Assembly: GCF_001426865.1 (NCBI RefSeq) | Contig: NZ_LMFO01000032.1 | Span: 79,168-143,167 of the forward strand | Source: Paenibacillus sp. Root52 | Lineage (GTDB): Bacteria > Bacillota > Bacilli > Paenibacillales > Paenibacillaceae | Direction of reading: 5' to 3' | DNA: 64,000 nt | Shown: positions 33,865-43,060 of the stretch, in pieces | Numbering within the stretch: position 1 is the first letter of the stretch | How the letters are laid out: every line of letters starts with the position of its first letter | Program-made: the position numbers and the translations under genes | Notes under the pieces: model-generated | The model's input: only the letters and a program-made list of their open reading frames with translations | Told to the model about the DNA's origin: nothing | Database searches by the model: none

Positions 33865-36729
33865 ATGACCCAACAACATACAGAACCAACTACACAAGCA
33901 GACCAAGATCTAACTACGGAATCAGGAAGTAGACCTCCAAAATCAAAGAGAGCACATATTATCTCACATACGCACTGGGATCGTGAGTGGTACCTGCCGT
34001 ATGAGAAGCATCATATGCGTTTAGTACAACTGGTAGATTCGCTGTTGGATCAATTGGATGAGGGACTGGATTACAAAAGCTTTTACTTGGATGGGCAGAC
34101 GATTATTATTGAGGATTACCTTCAGGTTCGTCCAGAGCAGAAGGAACGACTGGAGAAACATATCCGTAACGGAAGAATTGTCATTGGTCCTTGGTACATT
34201 TTGCAGGATGCATTCCTGACGAGTGGGGAAGCCAATGTGCGTAATATGCAGGTTGGGCATCAGGATGCCAAGCGTTATGGCACACCCTCGAAGATCGGTT
34301 ATTTTCCTGATACGTTTGGTCTGGTTGGACAGACCCCGCAGCTCATGCTGCAATCGGGGATTGATAATGTCTTCTTTGGTCGTGGCGTTAAACCTACAGG
34401 TTTTAACAATACGGTATCGGATGAAGGATATGAATCCAGTTTCTCCGAGCTGATGTGGGAAGGACCGGATGGATCGAAAGTGCTCGGGGTTTTGTTTGCT
34501 AACTGGTACTCGAACGGGAATGAGGTTCCGGTGGATGAGGCGTCAGCTCGGAAGTTCTGGGAAACCAAGCTTGCAGACGCAGAGAAATATGCTTCGACCA
34601 ATGAGTTGTTGTACATGAACGGTTGTGATCATCAGCCGATCCAGCGGGACCTGCCAGAAGCCATTCGGATGGCGGAACAATTATACCCTGATATTGAGTT
34701 TGTTCACTCCAATTTTCCAGATTATCTAGAAGCACTGAGAGGAAATGCTGAACATGAGCTATCCACGGTAAAAGGGGAACTACGTAGTCAGCGTACCGAT
34801 GGCTGGGGAACCCTTGTGAATACGGCCTCCGCTCGTGTGTATCTCAAACAGATGAATCAATTGGGGCAAGCGATGCTGGAAAAAGTGGCTGAACCACTGG
34901 CGTCCTATGCATATATGCTTGGACGTGCCTATCCGCATGATCAACTGACATATGCTTGGAAAACGTTAATGCAAAATCATCCCCATGATAGTATCTGTGG
35001 ATGCAGTGTGGACGAGGTACATCGCGAAATGGTCACCCGATTCGACAAGAGCCGTCATGTAGCCGAAGCTTTGGTTGAGCAGAGCAGCAGCGAGATCGCT
35101 AGCATGGTGGATACATCCATCTTTAGCAGCTATGGCGGGGATGCACGGCCACTCATTACCTTCAATACAACAGGTTGGGAACGTAGTGGTGTGGTACAGA
35201 TGGAGCTGGATGCTGCGCGTAGATACTTCCGTGATGGCTATTCCTTGGAAGAGATGGCTCTTCAGATGAACGAAATCGATCTATCCAATCGTATTCTAGT
35301 TGATGAACATGGGGCATCCGTCCCGTGCACAGTAGAGGATCTTGGTCTGCAATTCGGTTATGATCTACCAGATGATCGCTTTCGCCAGCCATACAGCTGC
35401 CGACGGGTCAGAATCACTTTCGAAGCCGAGAAGGTGCCTGCACTTGGCTTGAAGACATATGCCTGGGTTCGCAGTGAAGGGATATTTAATGAAGAAGTTC
35501 ATGATGGACAACTTTCAAATGAAGCCACATTACAGCATAAAGAGCGTGGTATGGAAAATGAATATCTATCGGTAGTCATTGCAGACAACGGTTCGTTCTC
35601 GATCACAGATAAACAGACAGATCGCACATATCATGACCTTGGTATATATGAGGATGTTGGCGATATCGGGAATGAGTATATGTTCAAACAGCCAGAAAAC
35701 GAAGTGGCTAGGACAACACAAGATCTTGTGGCGGAGATTCGAGTCATTGAGAATACACTCTATCGTATCTCCTACGAAATGGTTCATCATTGGGAGGTTC
35801 CTGAGTCGGCAGATGAATTATTGGATCGTGAGCAACGGGAATTGATCTATTATCCATACCGCAAAGCAAAGCGTTCGGGAAGTATGATTCCTTTAGAGAT
35901 TCGTACTGTTATATCGCTCAGTCGAAGTGGAAAAGGAGTTCACATGGAAACGACGTTTAACAATCAAGCGAAGGATCATCGGGTTCGGGCTCTTTTTCCA
36001 ACAGATCTGAAGACGGCTGTTCACCGTGCGGATTCCATGTTCGAGATCGCTACAAGGGATAATATACCTGCACCAGAGTGGCAAAATCCTAGCAATACGC
36101 AGCATCAGCAGAGCTTTGTGGATGTGAGTGAAGACCAGGCAGGATTAGTCGTTGCCAACTTGGGTCTGAACGAGTATGAAGTCCTTCAGGATGGACGCAA
36201 TACGATTGCCGTTACCTTACTGCGAGCTGTCGGTGAACTCGGAGACTGGGGATTGTTCCCGACACCAGAAGCCCAATGTCTGGGAGAGCATTCGTTTCAA
36301 CTGGAGATCATCCCGCATCATGGACATGCTGCAGCTGCAGATGCATACATCGAGGCCTATCAGTTCCAAGTGCCGTGGACACGGGTACAAACTGAAGTAC
36401 ATCCGGGTGATCTCACACCTAGTCATTCCCTACTTGCGTGGCAAGGAGAAGGATTGGCATTTTCATCACTCAAGGTCAATACGGATTCAGGAGATCTGAT
36501 GCTTCGCTGGTACAACATGACAACAGAAGCGACTACACTGAGACTTGCTGCAACTCCGACAAGCTCACTTTCATGGGAAGCCATGTATAAGAGCAATGTA
36601 CTGGAGGAAGAGGGAGAGACGTATGAGGCTAGCCAGATTGAAGGGGCTTCATCTGTATCCTTTGCAAGCAAGGAATGGATCATGCAGACGGGAGCATGTG
36701 AAATTGTAACCGTGGGTCTTCGGCGTTAA
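33865..36729 (+). CDS. Alpha-mannosidase, GH38 (MngB-like)
   Basis: Second GH38 enzyme, of the bacterial MngB subgroup and distinct from the one at 26008. After a 30-residue polar leader the zinc motif HTHWDREWYLPYEKH starts at H35, with D39 among the ligands. The nucleophile is D149 in YFPDTFGLVGQTPQ, and MQNHPHDSICGCSVDEVH is the third signature. Length 954 and no signal peptide. It starts 4 bp after the previous stop. No terminator was found in the 220 bp after it, so some read-through into dnaI is possible. Confidence 0.92.
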   Translation: MTQQHTEPTTQADQDLTTESGSRPPKSKRAHIISHTHWDREWYLPYEKHHMRLVQLVDSLLDQLDEGLDYKSFYLDGQTIIIEDYLQVRPEQKERLEKHIRNGRIVIGPWYILQDAFLTSGEANVRNMQVGHQDAKRYGTPSKIGYFPDTFGLVGQTPQLMLQSGIDNVFFGRGVKPTGFNNTVSDEGYESSFSELMWEGPDGSKVLGVLFANWYSNGNEVPVDEASARKFWETKLADAEKYASTNELLYMNGCDHQPIQRDLPEAIRMAEQLYPDIEFVHSNFPDYLEALRGNAEHELSTVKGELRSQRTDGWGTLVNTASARVYLKQMNQLGQAMLEKVAEPLASYAYMLGRAYPHDQLTYAWKTLMQNHPHDSICGCSVDEVHREMVTRFDKSRHVAEALVEQSSSEIASMVDTSIFSSYGGDARPLITFNTTGWERSGVVQMELDAARRYFRDGYSLEEMALQMNEIDLSNRILVDEHGASVPCTVEDLGLQFGYDLPDDRFRQPYSCRRVRITFEAEKVPALGLKTYAWVRSEGIFNEEVHDGQLSNEATLQHKERGMENEYLSVVIADNGSFSITDKQTDRTYHDLGIYEDVGDIGNEYMFKQPENEVARTTQDLVAEIRVIENTLYRISYEMVHHWEVPESADELLDREQRELIYYPYRKAKRSGSMIPLEIRTVISLSRSGKGVHMETTFNNQAKDHRVRALFPTDLKTAVHRADSMFEIATRDNIPAPEWQNPSNTQHQQSFVDVSEDQAGLVVANLGLNEYEVLQDGRNTIAVTLLRAVGELGDWGLFPTPEAQCLGEHSFQLEIIPHHGHAAAADAYIEAYQFQVPWTRVQTEVHPGDLTPSHSLLAWQGEGLAFSSLKVNTDSGDLMLRWYNMTTEATTLRLAATPTSSLSWEAMYKSNVLEEEGETYEASQIEGASSVSFASKEWIMQTGACEIVTVGLRR

Positions 36730-36838
36730 TAAGTGCAGGCTTCTAGTTTGTAGGATCTGACAACTGTATCGTATAGAGGGATTGTGCTATTTTCCAGAGG
36801 TATCCGCTCAGTTTCAGTTGAGTTATTGGTTGCTTTTC

Positions 36839-36925
36839 TATAGAATGAACAGTAGAATTACAAAGCGATTGAAGGTTACTGTGCCATCGTAAATGTATAA
36901 GTAACTGTTCATTGTTCATTCTATA
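36839..36925. repeat. 13-bp inverted repeat upstream of dnaI
   Basis: TATAGAATGAACA (36839-36851) and its exact complement TGTTCATTCTATA (36913-36925), about 60 bp apart, with an extra partial TGTTCATT inside. It lies at the right border of the N-glycan locus. Confidence 0.5.
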
Positions 36926-36952
36926 CAGACACCATTAAGGGGGCTTGAAGCC

Positions 36953-37903
36953 ATGGAATCCTTGGGAGGACTGCTTCAGCAGCTTAACCCTTCCTTTCGT
37001 GAGCAGTCTCGGCGAATTGCGGCAGAATTGATGGATGATCCATACGTACGCGAGTTCCGTGCGAGTCATCCTGAACTGAAAGATACACAGATGATGACTG
37101 ATCTGAGCAAGCTGTTTCAGTATGCCAAAGATTCTAAGAACTGTGCGAACTGTCCGGGACTGGACAACTGTCCTAACGATTTTCAGGGTCATTTTTGCAA
37201 GCTGGAAGTAGAACATTTTAACGGCAAACCCGAAATTATAGATAAAAAAGCACCTTGCTCCAAACATATTGCTCGGCAGAATGAACATCTGATTAAACAA
37301 AGAATACGTAGTTTCTATGTGGATGAGCGTGCCCTAAATGCGGGTTATGATGATGTGGAAATTATGGGCAAGGATCGGATGCGTGCACCAGCGGTAAATC
37401 GTGTTCTGCGTTATATTAATGAGACCAAGGAGAACGGATTGTCTCCTCAAGGGCTGTTCCTTGAAGGATCATTTGGAACAGGCAAGACGTTTCTCATGTG
37501 TTATTTGTTGCACGAACTGGCAGTCGCCGGTCATACAGGTGTTATCATTTATATGCCTGATTTTGTAGAGGATCTCAAATCGATGATTACGGATGGACAG
37601 AAGGTTAAGGAAACGACAGATATTCTGAAGAGCTGTGACCTGCTGATCTTTGATGATATTGGAGCTGAGAATCTGAATCCATGGGTTCGTGACCATGTGA
37701 TGGGTTCCATACTGAACTACCGTATGAATCGCAAGCCTACGTTCTACACGTCGAATTACAACTTGGAGGGGCTAGAGAAACATCTGAGCTTCACGAGCAA
37801 AGACGGCGAGGAAATGAACAAAGGTCAGCGTTTGATGGATCGAATTCGTCCATTTGTAGATGTTGTATCAGTTCGTGGGGAGAATCAACGGGGTAAACGT
37901 TGA
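36953..37903 (+). CDS. dnaI: Primosomal protein DnaI (helicase loader ATPase)
   Basis: AAA+ ATPase that loads the replicative helicase together with DnaB and DnaD. The N-terminal helicase-binding domain has a zinc cluster (CANCPGLDNCPNDFQGHFCK). The ATPase domain has Walker A GSFGTGKT, Walker B LLIFDDIGAE, sensor segment TFYTSNY and the arginine-rich RLMDRIRPF. Length 316 matches the family. AAGGGGG lies 7 bases before the ATG. Its usual neighbour dnaB is 23 kb upstream on the same strand, with the N-glycan locus between. A terminator follows. Confidence 0.94.
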   Translation: MESLGGLLQQLNPSFREQSRRIAAELMDDPYVREFRASHPELKDTQMMTDLSKLFQYAKDSKNCANCPGLDNCPNDFQGHFCKLEVEHFNGKPEIIDKKAPCSKHIARQNEHLIKQRIRSFYVDERALNAGYDDVEIMGKDRMRAPAVNRVLRYINETKENGLSPQGLFLEGSFGTGKTFLMCYLLHELAVAGHTGVIIYMPDFVEDLKSMITDGQKVKETTDILKSCDLLIFDDIGAENLNPWVRDHVMGSILNYRMNRKPTFYTSNYNLEGLEKHLSFTSKDGEEMNKGQRLMDRIRPFVDVVSVRGENQRGKR

Positions 37904-37940
37904 TTCGGATCTGCTTGAACTAAGAATAAAAGTGTTCAGC

Positions 37941-37980
37941 AAAAAGCCCGGTTTTCGCAATGCGAAAGCCAGGCTTTTTT
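37941..37980. terminator. Bidirectional terminator after dnaI
   Basis: AAAAAGCC..GGCTTTTTT outer stem with TTTCGC / GCGAAA inner stem. It also faces the convergent 51-residue gene. Confidence 0.85.
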
Positions 37981-38005
37981 GGATCTTGCGTGTGACTGTC
38001 GTGTT

Positions 38006-38161
38006 CTATTCGGTTAGGAATTTGAAGATGACCATACCGAAAAAGATCACTGTCATTAGGCCACCCATGCCAGCTACACCCGCAATCAGATCAAATAGAT
38101 CGTTACGGGGTTCTTCGTTGACATGTTCACGCGGGTCACTGATCCGCACATTTGCATCCAT
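38006..38161 (-). CDS. Small single-helix membrane protein (51 aa), possibly YqzM-like
   Basis: Short frame supported by a strong AAAGGAGG eight bases before the ATG at 38161. A charged N-terminus (SDPREHVNEEPRNDLFD) is followed by one hydrophobic helix (about 30-48) ending FKFLTE. Size and layout recall the YqzM family of tiny Bacillales membrane proteins, but I cannot confirm this. It is divergent from trxA and convergent with dnaI. Confidence 0.65.
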   Translation of the reverse strand: MDANVRISDPREHVNEEPRNDLFDLIAGVAGMGGLMTVIFFGMVIFKFLTE

Positions 38162-38317
38162 GTGATTGCCTCCTTTGGGGATAAACAGCTAAGGCTGAAA
38201 CCCGGAGTAATTTTAGTATACTTGGAAAAGAAAGCGTTTGTAAAGATTTTGCATTTACACCTTAAATCAATAATTATGAAGATTTGATGTTCGATAGATG
38301 AACATTGTTCCGTTCAT

Positions 38318-38347
38318 TTCACAAGTCAAGAGTACATGTGTTATACT
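38318..38347 (+). promoter_or_regulatory. SigA-type promoter for trxA
   Basis: TTCACA and TATACT with an 18-bp spacer, 65 bp before the trxA start. Confidence 0.5.
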
Positions 38348-38412
38348 GGAAGTGTCGTTCACGACGTTACAGGTTATAATAACCGTAAGCATATATAAGG
38401 AGGACAATTATC

Positions 38413-38730
38413 ATGGCTATTGTTAACGTATCCGATCAATCCTTTAACACTGAAGTCGAAGGAGAAGGAACGGTTCTTGTTGATTTCTGGGCGCCTTGGT
38501 GCGGTCCTTGTAAAATGCTCGCTCCAATCCTGGAAGAGCTGTCCACTGAAGTTGGCGATGCAGTGAAAATTGCAAAAGTCAATGTGGATGAAAATCCGGA
38601 ATCTGCTTCTCGCTTTGGCGTAATGAGCATTCCAACATTGATCTTCTTCAAAGACGGTCAACCGGTTGATAAAGTGGTTGGTCTGAACTCCAAAGATGCA
38701 CTCAAAGGAATTATTGAGAAACACCAATAA
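38413..38730 (+). CDS. trxA: Thioredoxin
   Basis: 105-residue thiol-disulfide oxidoreductase keeping cytoplasmic proteins reduced. Active-site WAPWCGPCKM with C30 and C33, the cis-proline segment MSIPTLIFFKDG and the C-terminal VVGLNSKDALKGII helix are all present. AAGGAGG lies upstream of the ATG. Being upstream of uvrC matches the order in B. subtilis. A terminator follows directly. Confidence 0.97.
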   Translation: MAIVNVSDQSFNTEVEGEGTVLVDFWAPWCGPCKMLAPILEELSTEVGDAVKIAKVNVDENPESASRFGVMSIPTLIFFKDGQPVDKVVGLNSKDALKGIIEKHQ

Positions 38731-38748
38731 GACATTAGGCTTAACGTT

Positions 38749-38779
38749 CGCCTCCGGTTTATATGCCGGGGGCGTTTTG
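38749..38779 (+). terminator. Terminator after trxA
   Basis: CGCCTCCGG / CCGGGGGCG stem (one T-G pair) followed by TTTT. Confidence 0.75.
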
Positions 38780-38834
38780 CGTCGAATGCTATCATATAGG
38801 ACAATATAAAGTATACTATTCATTATGAGTGCGT

Positions 38835-39038
38835 GTTCAAAAAGGGTGGTTTTCAGTACCAAGAAGATGGGATGAAGATAGAAATGGAGTAGCGGAGCGT
38901 AGGCAAGACTACGTGAGCAACCACATGTTTCCGAAGGAAACAAGCTGCGTAAGCATCCACTTATTTCGGCTGAATTCCATATTCGACGCTGATCATGCCG
39001 TTAGGCATGCTTCGTAATCAAAAGCGGACTTTTTAAAC
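38835..39038 (+). repeat. MITE-like dispersed repeat, family 1, full copy B (204 bp)
   Basis: Opposite orientation to 5205-5408 and the same length. Ends GTTCAAAAAG and CTTTTTAAAC. The internal segments ATGGAGTAGCGGAGCGTAGG and TTTCGGCTGAATTCCATATT are shared exactly. It lies between trxA and uvrC. Confidence 0.85.
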
Positions 39039-39084
39039 AACCTCTATAAAAGGTACTTTTCGGGGAAGGAGGATTCACAGAGTA

Positions 39085-41193
39085 ATGGACGGATTTATGA
39101 CGGATTTACAAGAGCAAGAAAAAGCACTAGAGCAGATACGTCACAAGCTGGCGTTGTTGCCGGATATGTCTGGCTGTTATCTGATGAAGAACAGAGAAGG
39201 TACGATTATTTATGTAGGTAAAGCGAAGGTTCTGAAGAACCGGGTTAAGTCTTATTTTATGGGTAGTCATAATGGTAAAACGCAGCGCCTTGTATCTGAA
39301 ATTCGCGATTTTGAATACATCGTAACTGGCAGTAATATGGAAGCACTTATTCTAGAGTGTAATCTCATCAAGAAGCATATGCCGCGATATAACGTATTGC
39401 TTAAAGATGATAAGACCTTTCCTTACCTCAAAATTACGAATGAAAAGCATCCACGGCTTGAAGTAACACGACGGGTGCTCAAAGATAAAGCCAAATATTT
39501 TGGGCCGTATCCCAACTCGTACGCGGCACATCAAACGAAAAAACTATTGGATCGGATGTATCCATTACGTAAATGCGGAGTGATGCCGAAGGAGGTCTGT
39601 CTCTATTTTCACATGGGTCAATGTCTTGCACCTTGTGTGGAGGAAGTTGGCAAAGAGCAGTATGATCAGATCTCGCAGGAGATTGGTTCCTTCCTAAGCG
39701 GTGGGCATGAAGAGATTAAGAAGGATCTACAGCGCAAAATGCAGGAGGCAGCTGAGGATCTGTATTTTGAACGGGCTAAAGAGTTGCGTGATCAGGTTAT
39801 TGCCATTGATGCAATTATGGAAAAACAGAAGATCACCATGGCGGACGCCAGAGACCGTGATGTATTTGGTTTTGCTATTGATAAAGGCTGGATGTGTGTC
39901 CAGATTTTATATATGCGTCAGGGTAAGATGATCGAACGTCACGTATCCACTTTTCCGTTTTATGGTGAAGCGTACGGTGATTTCATGTCCTACGTGACTC
40001 AGTATTACAGCGATAACCCGGCATTACCGCAAGAGATTTTATTGCCTGACATGCCTAAAGACCTGGAAGTGGCTGACAATGTTCAGAGCGAGGCTGACTC
40101 CGAAGCGGTGAGCTCTGCGGCAGTAACCACGGAGATGACAGAGGAGAGCACACAGTGGCAGGTGAACACCGATGAACCTCTTGTGGCAGAAACGTCAGCA
40201 ACCTATGAAACTAATCTGGAGCCAGCACAGAATCAGTCAGTGCTAGAAGAGTCAACGGATTCTACGGAAGGTTCCGAGCATAACGAATTGGAGTCAAATT
40301 CCGCAACGCGAGAATTGCAGCCCGCAGGTTTGGAAGAGCCAGCTCAGGCAGCTGCTGCGTTACAAGAATGGCTCGAGATTAAGGTTCACATTCCGCAACG
40401 CGGATTGAAACGGCAGATGATTACGATGGCTGTGGACAATGCACGCGTGGCGTTAGAAGAGAAATTCAGATTAATCGAACGTAACGAAGAGCGGACATCC
40501 AAAGCTTCAGAAGGTCTAGGTCGCTGGATCGGGCTGGATCAGTTACGCCGAATCGAAGCGTTTGATAACTCGAACATTCAAGGAACCAATCCGGTTTCCG
40601 CTATGATTGTGTTTACAGATGGCAAACCGGATAAGAAGGAATACCGTAAGTACAAGGTTCGTTCGGTTGAAGGTCCCGATGATTATGAGACGATGAGAGA
40701 GGTTATTCGTCGTAGATACGAACGGGTATTGAAAGAGAACCTGACTCAGCCTGATCTAATCGTAGTGGACGGAGGTAAAGGACAGATCTCTGCTGCAGTG
40801 GATGTGCTGGAGAACGAATTAGGGTTATTCATTCCTGTATGCGGTCTGGTGAAGGATGCCAAACACAAAACATCACAACTGATGATTGGCAATCCACCGG
40901 AGGTTATTTCATTACCGCGAGATAGCCAAGAATTTTATTTGCTGCAACGTATTCAAGAAGAGGTTCACCGATTCGCCATCTCGTTCCACCGAGAGCAACG
41001 TGGCAAATCAATGGTAACTTCACGTCTGGATTCCATTCCGGGCATTGGAGAGAAAAGACGTAAGCTTTTACTCAAGCACTTCGGCTCTTTACGTAAAATA
41101 AAAGAGGCCAGCGTCGAAGACTTCCGGCCTCTATCTATTGGTGATAAGCTGGCACAACAGATTATTGCAGCACTTCGTGATGAGGAGTCGTGA
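39085..41193 (+). CDS. uvrC: Excinuclease ABC subunit C (UvrC)
   Basis: Makes both incisions in nucleotide excision repair. The N-terminal GIY-YIG nuclease starts with MSGCYLMKNREGTIIYVGKA; the cysteine group (CGVMPKEVC...CLAPC), a UVR motif (FERAKELRDQV), the C-terminal RNase H-like nuclease (AFDNSNIQGTNPVSAMIVF, VDGGKGQISAA) and helix-hairpin-helix motifs (IPGIGEKRRKLLLKHFGS) follow. It has 702 residues against about 600 usual. The excess is an acidic Ser/Thr/Glu-rich insertion at about 330-425, between the UVR and RNase H-like parts. The 3' end overlaps the convergent CPBP gene by 32 bp. Confidence 0.96.
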   Translation: MDGFMTDLQEQEKALEQIRHKLALLPDMSGCYLMKNREGTIIYVGKAKVLKNRVKSYFMGSHNGKTQRLVSEIRDFEYIVTGSNMEALILECNLIKKHMPRYNVLLKDDKTFPYLKITNEKHPRLEVTRRVLKDKAKYFGPYPNSYAAHQTKKLLDRMYPLRKCGVMPKEVCLYFHMGQCLAPCVEEVGKEQYDQISQEIGSFLSGGHEEIKKDLQRKMQEAAEDLYFERAKELRDQVIAIDAIMEKQKITMADARDRDVFGFAIDKGWMCVQILYMRQGKMIERHVSTFPFYGEAYGDFMSYVTQYYSDNPALPQEILLPDMPKDLEVADNVQSEADSEAVSSAAVTTEMTEESTQWQVNTDEPLVAETSATYETNLEPAQNQSVLEESTDSTEGSEHNELESNSATRELQPAGLEEPAQAAAALQEWLEIKVHIPQRGLKRQMITMAVDNARVALEEKFRLIERNEERTSKASEGLGRWIGLDQLRRIEAFDNSNIQGTNPVSAMIVFTDGKPDKKEYRKYKVRSVEGPDDYETMREVIRRRYERVLKENLTQPDLIVVDGGKGQISAAVDVLENELGLFIPVCGLVKDAKHKTSQLMIGNPPEVISLPRDSQEFYLLQRIQEEVHRFAISFHREQRGKSMVTSRLDSIPGIGEKRRKLLLKHFGSLRKIKEASVEDFRPLSIGDKLAQQIIAALRDEES

Positions 41194-42859
41194 CATACGG
41201 CTTCTCTTTTTTGTTTGGATTACATTTATAGATGATATAACCCACGATTGCAGGAAGTACAATCCAGAAGATACCTGCCGAAACATTGAATGCATCGCCC
41301 ATGAAGACAAGGCTTAGACCCATCAAGAGGCTGTTGAATATCACATGGCTGAAGACAACCGCGATAAAGCCATGACGTAGCATAATGAAACTGAACAGGA
41401 GTCCGATAACAGTTAATTCAATTGGACGTGTAATAACCGGATAGATCGGATACAAGGTATGTCCCAACGCCCAGATAATGGTCGGAATGAGACAAGCGAT
41501 AAAGGTGTTGCGCACGATCTTCTGCATCATGCGGATACCGAATAAACGATAGACGGTCTCTTCTCCGATCCCTGCCATCCAAGCCATGATTGGGAAGAGC
41601 CATGCATAGCTCATATTGTATGTGGATTGATCAGCAGATGTGGTTGACCAGGTTCCAATACTCCGCTCTAAGATAAAGAAGAGAATGGACTGCACGCCAA
41701 GCAAGATCAGGGCCCAGAGATAACCTGTATACATACTGTGAAGTACATATTTACCATATCCCGGTTCTTTGGCACGAGGCCAAGGGTTCAGCCCGATTTT
41801 TCTCCACATTCCATCACCCGCAACGAGCGATAGATAGATCGTGGCACTCATGACGAGTGTGATTCCAATCTGAAAGAACATGAGGAAGCTGAGCATGAAG
41901 CTGTTTAATCCTTGAGATTTTAAGAGTGGCAGCATGTTCAACGTACCAATGACGGAAGCTGCAAAGTAAATCAAGGATAAGATAATGCCTCTCTTAAATG
42001 AAGTGTGTGCTCTTGTTAGAATACTGTAGATGATCGCCAGTACGCCGAGTATAAACGTCAAAAATGCATAACCACCATACGTCATGTAGTTAGCCTGACG
42101 CGTCTGATCTTTTACATACTCGGTATGGGACTCAGGAACAGAGAACACAGCTTCAAAGGAACGAACCGCGCCACTTTCAAACGTAAAGTTTAACTCTAGA
42201 TTGGAATCCCCGATTTGTTTATCTAAGTCCGTATATTTAAGTCCACCATCTCCGTCCTGTGTGTCTAACTGGAGCTTGGGAATTTCATATCCGAATTCGG
42301 TGAGTATACCTGATGCAAGACGTTCTTTCTGTTCTAAAGATATATTTCCTTCAGCCACACGAATGGTCGCATTGCGTTTCTGTTGATCTTCTTCAACATT
42401 AGCCGAAGCGTAGAGGGAAGAAGGAAGCTCGCGGGTAAATCCGACCACTTTGCCAGTCTTCATATGTACGTCGACATTTAAGTAACCGCCTCGATCGTTA
42501 TCTACCAAACGTACGCGGTATACATCATAAGGGTAGGTAGTCTCCCATTGCTTATTGTAAGCATCTAATTGCTTCGTTTTGGTCATATAACCGTATATAT
42601 CCGAATGGGTCTGGTACGTTACCAGAGGCTCTTCCTCACTGCTAGGAAGGGTATAATCGGCTACGGAAGCTGCAAATGACCTTGCTGACTGAGTTGCTTG
42701 TTCCTTGCTTATAACGGGTGTGGACGTGATGTCTGTCGTTTGAGATGAGGTAGCTGGAAAAATCTGAAAAACGAAAAACAGAATCAGGCCGATCGCCGCA
42801 AGCAACCCTAAACGCTTAAAGTTCGCTTTGAGTTCTAAAGGCTGCCCTAAGGGATTCAT
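41162..42859 (-). CDS. CPBP-family intramembrane metalloprotease with large extracellular domain
   Basis: 565-residue membrane protein. TM1 (about 15-35) anchors an extracellular region of some 230 residues. Multiple helices follow, with the CPBP/Rce1-type motifs EETVYRLFG (EExxxR), ALGHTLYP and HVIFNSLLMG (HxxxN). CPBP proteins cleave membrane substrates or, in lactic acid bacteria, give bacteriocin immunity; here the target is unknown. The start at 42859 follows AAAGGAGG; the frame is open to 42958 without a site. It overlaps uvrC tail to tail. Confidence 0.88.
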   Translation of the reverse strand: MNPLGQPLELKANFKRLGLLAAIGLILFFVFQIFPATSSQTTDITSTPVISKEQATQSARSFAASVADYTLPSSEEEPLVTYQTHSDIYGYMTKTKQLDAYNKQWETTYPYDVYRVRLVDNDRGGYLNVDVHMKTGKVVGFTRELPSSLYASANVEEDQQKRNATIRVAEGNISLEQKERLASGILTEFGYEIPKLQLDTQDGDGGLKYTDLDKQIGDSNLELNFTFESGAVRSFEAVFSVPESHTEYVKDQTRQANYMTYGGYAFLTFILGVLAIIYSILTRAHTSFKRGIILSLIYFAASVIGTLNMLPLLKSQGLNSFMLSFLMFFQIGITLVMSATIYLSLVAGDGMWRKIGLNPWPRAKEPGYGKYVLHSMYTGYLWALILLGVQSILFFILERSIGTWSTTSADQSTYNMSYAWLFPIMAWMAGIGEETVYRLFGIRMMQKIVRNTFIACLIPTIIWALGHTLYPIYPVITRPIELTVIGLLFSFIMLRHGFIAVVFSHVIFNSLLMGLSLVFMGDAFNVSAGIFWIVLPAIVGYIIYKCNPNKKEKPYVTTPHHEVLQ

Positions 42860-43060
42860 TTCGTATATTTCCTCCTTTGTTAATATGGATATTAAAGTAA
42901 AGATATCACAGCCGAAGCCTTGAACGCCAATAAGGAAACAAGAAGCTGTGTAAATCATTGAAAATGAATGAAAATGATCGAAATAATCAGATCAATCCAT
43001 CCCGATATCTGAGTTTTTCCCTTTTTGGCGAAATTCGATGCTATTTACTCAAAAATCGTT

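Noticed and set aside
13628..36729. Prophage or transposon origin of the N-glycan locus
   Set aside because: No integrase, transposase, phage or tRNA sequence was seen at either border; mobility is unsupported beyond the split of dnaB and dnaI.
38829..39017. 62-residue plus-strand frame before uvrC
   Set aside because: It lies almost wholly within repeat copy B and is not open as the same protein in copy A.
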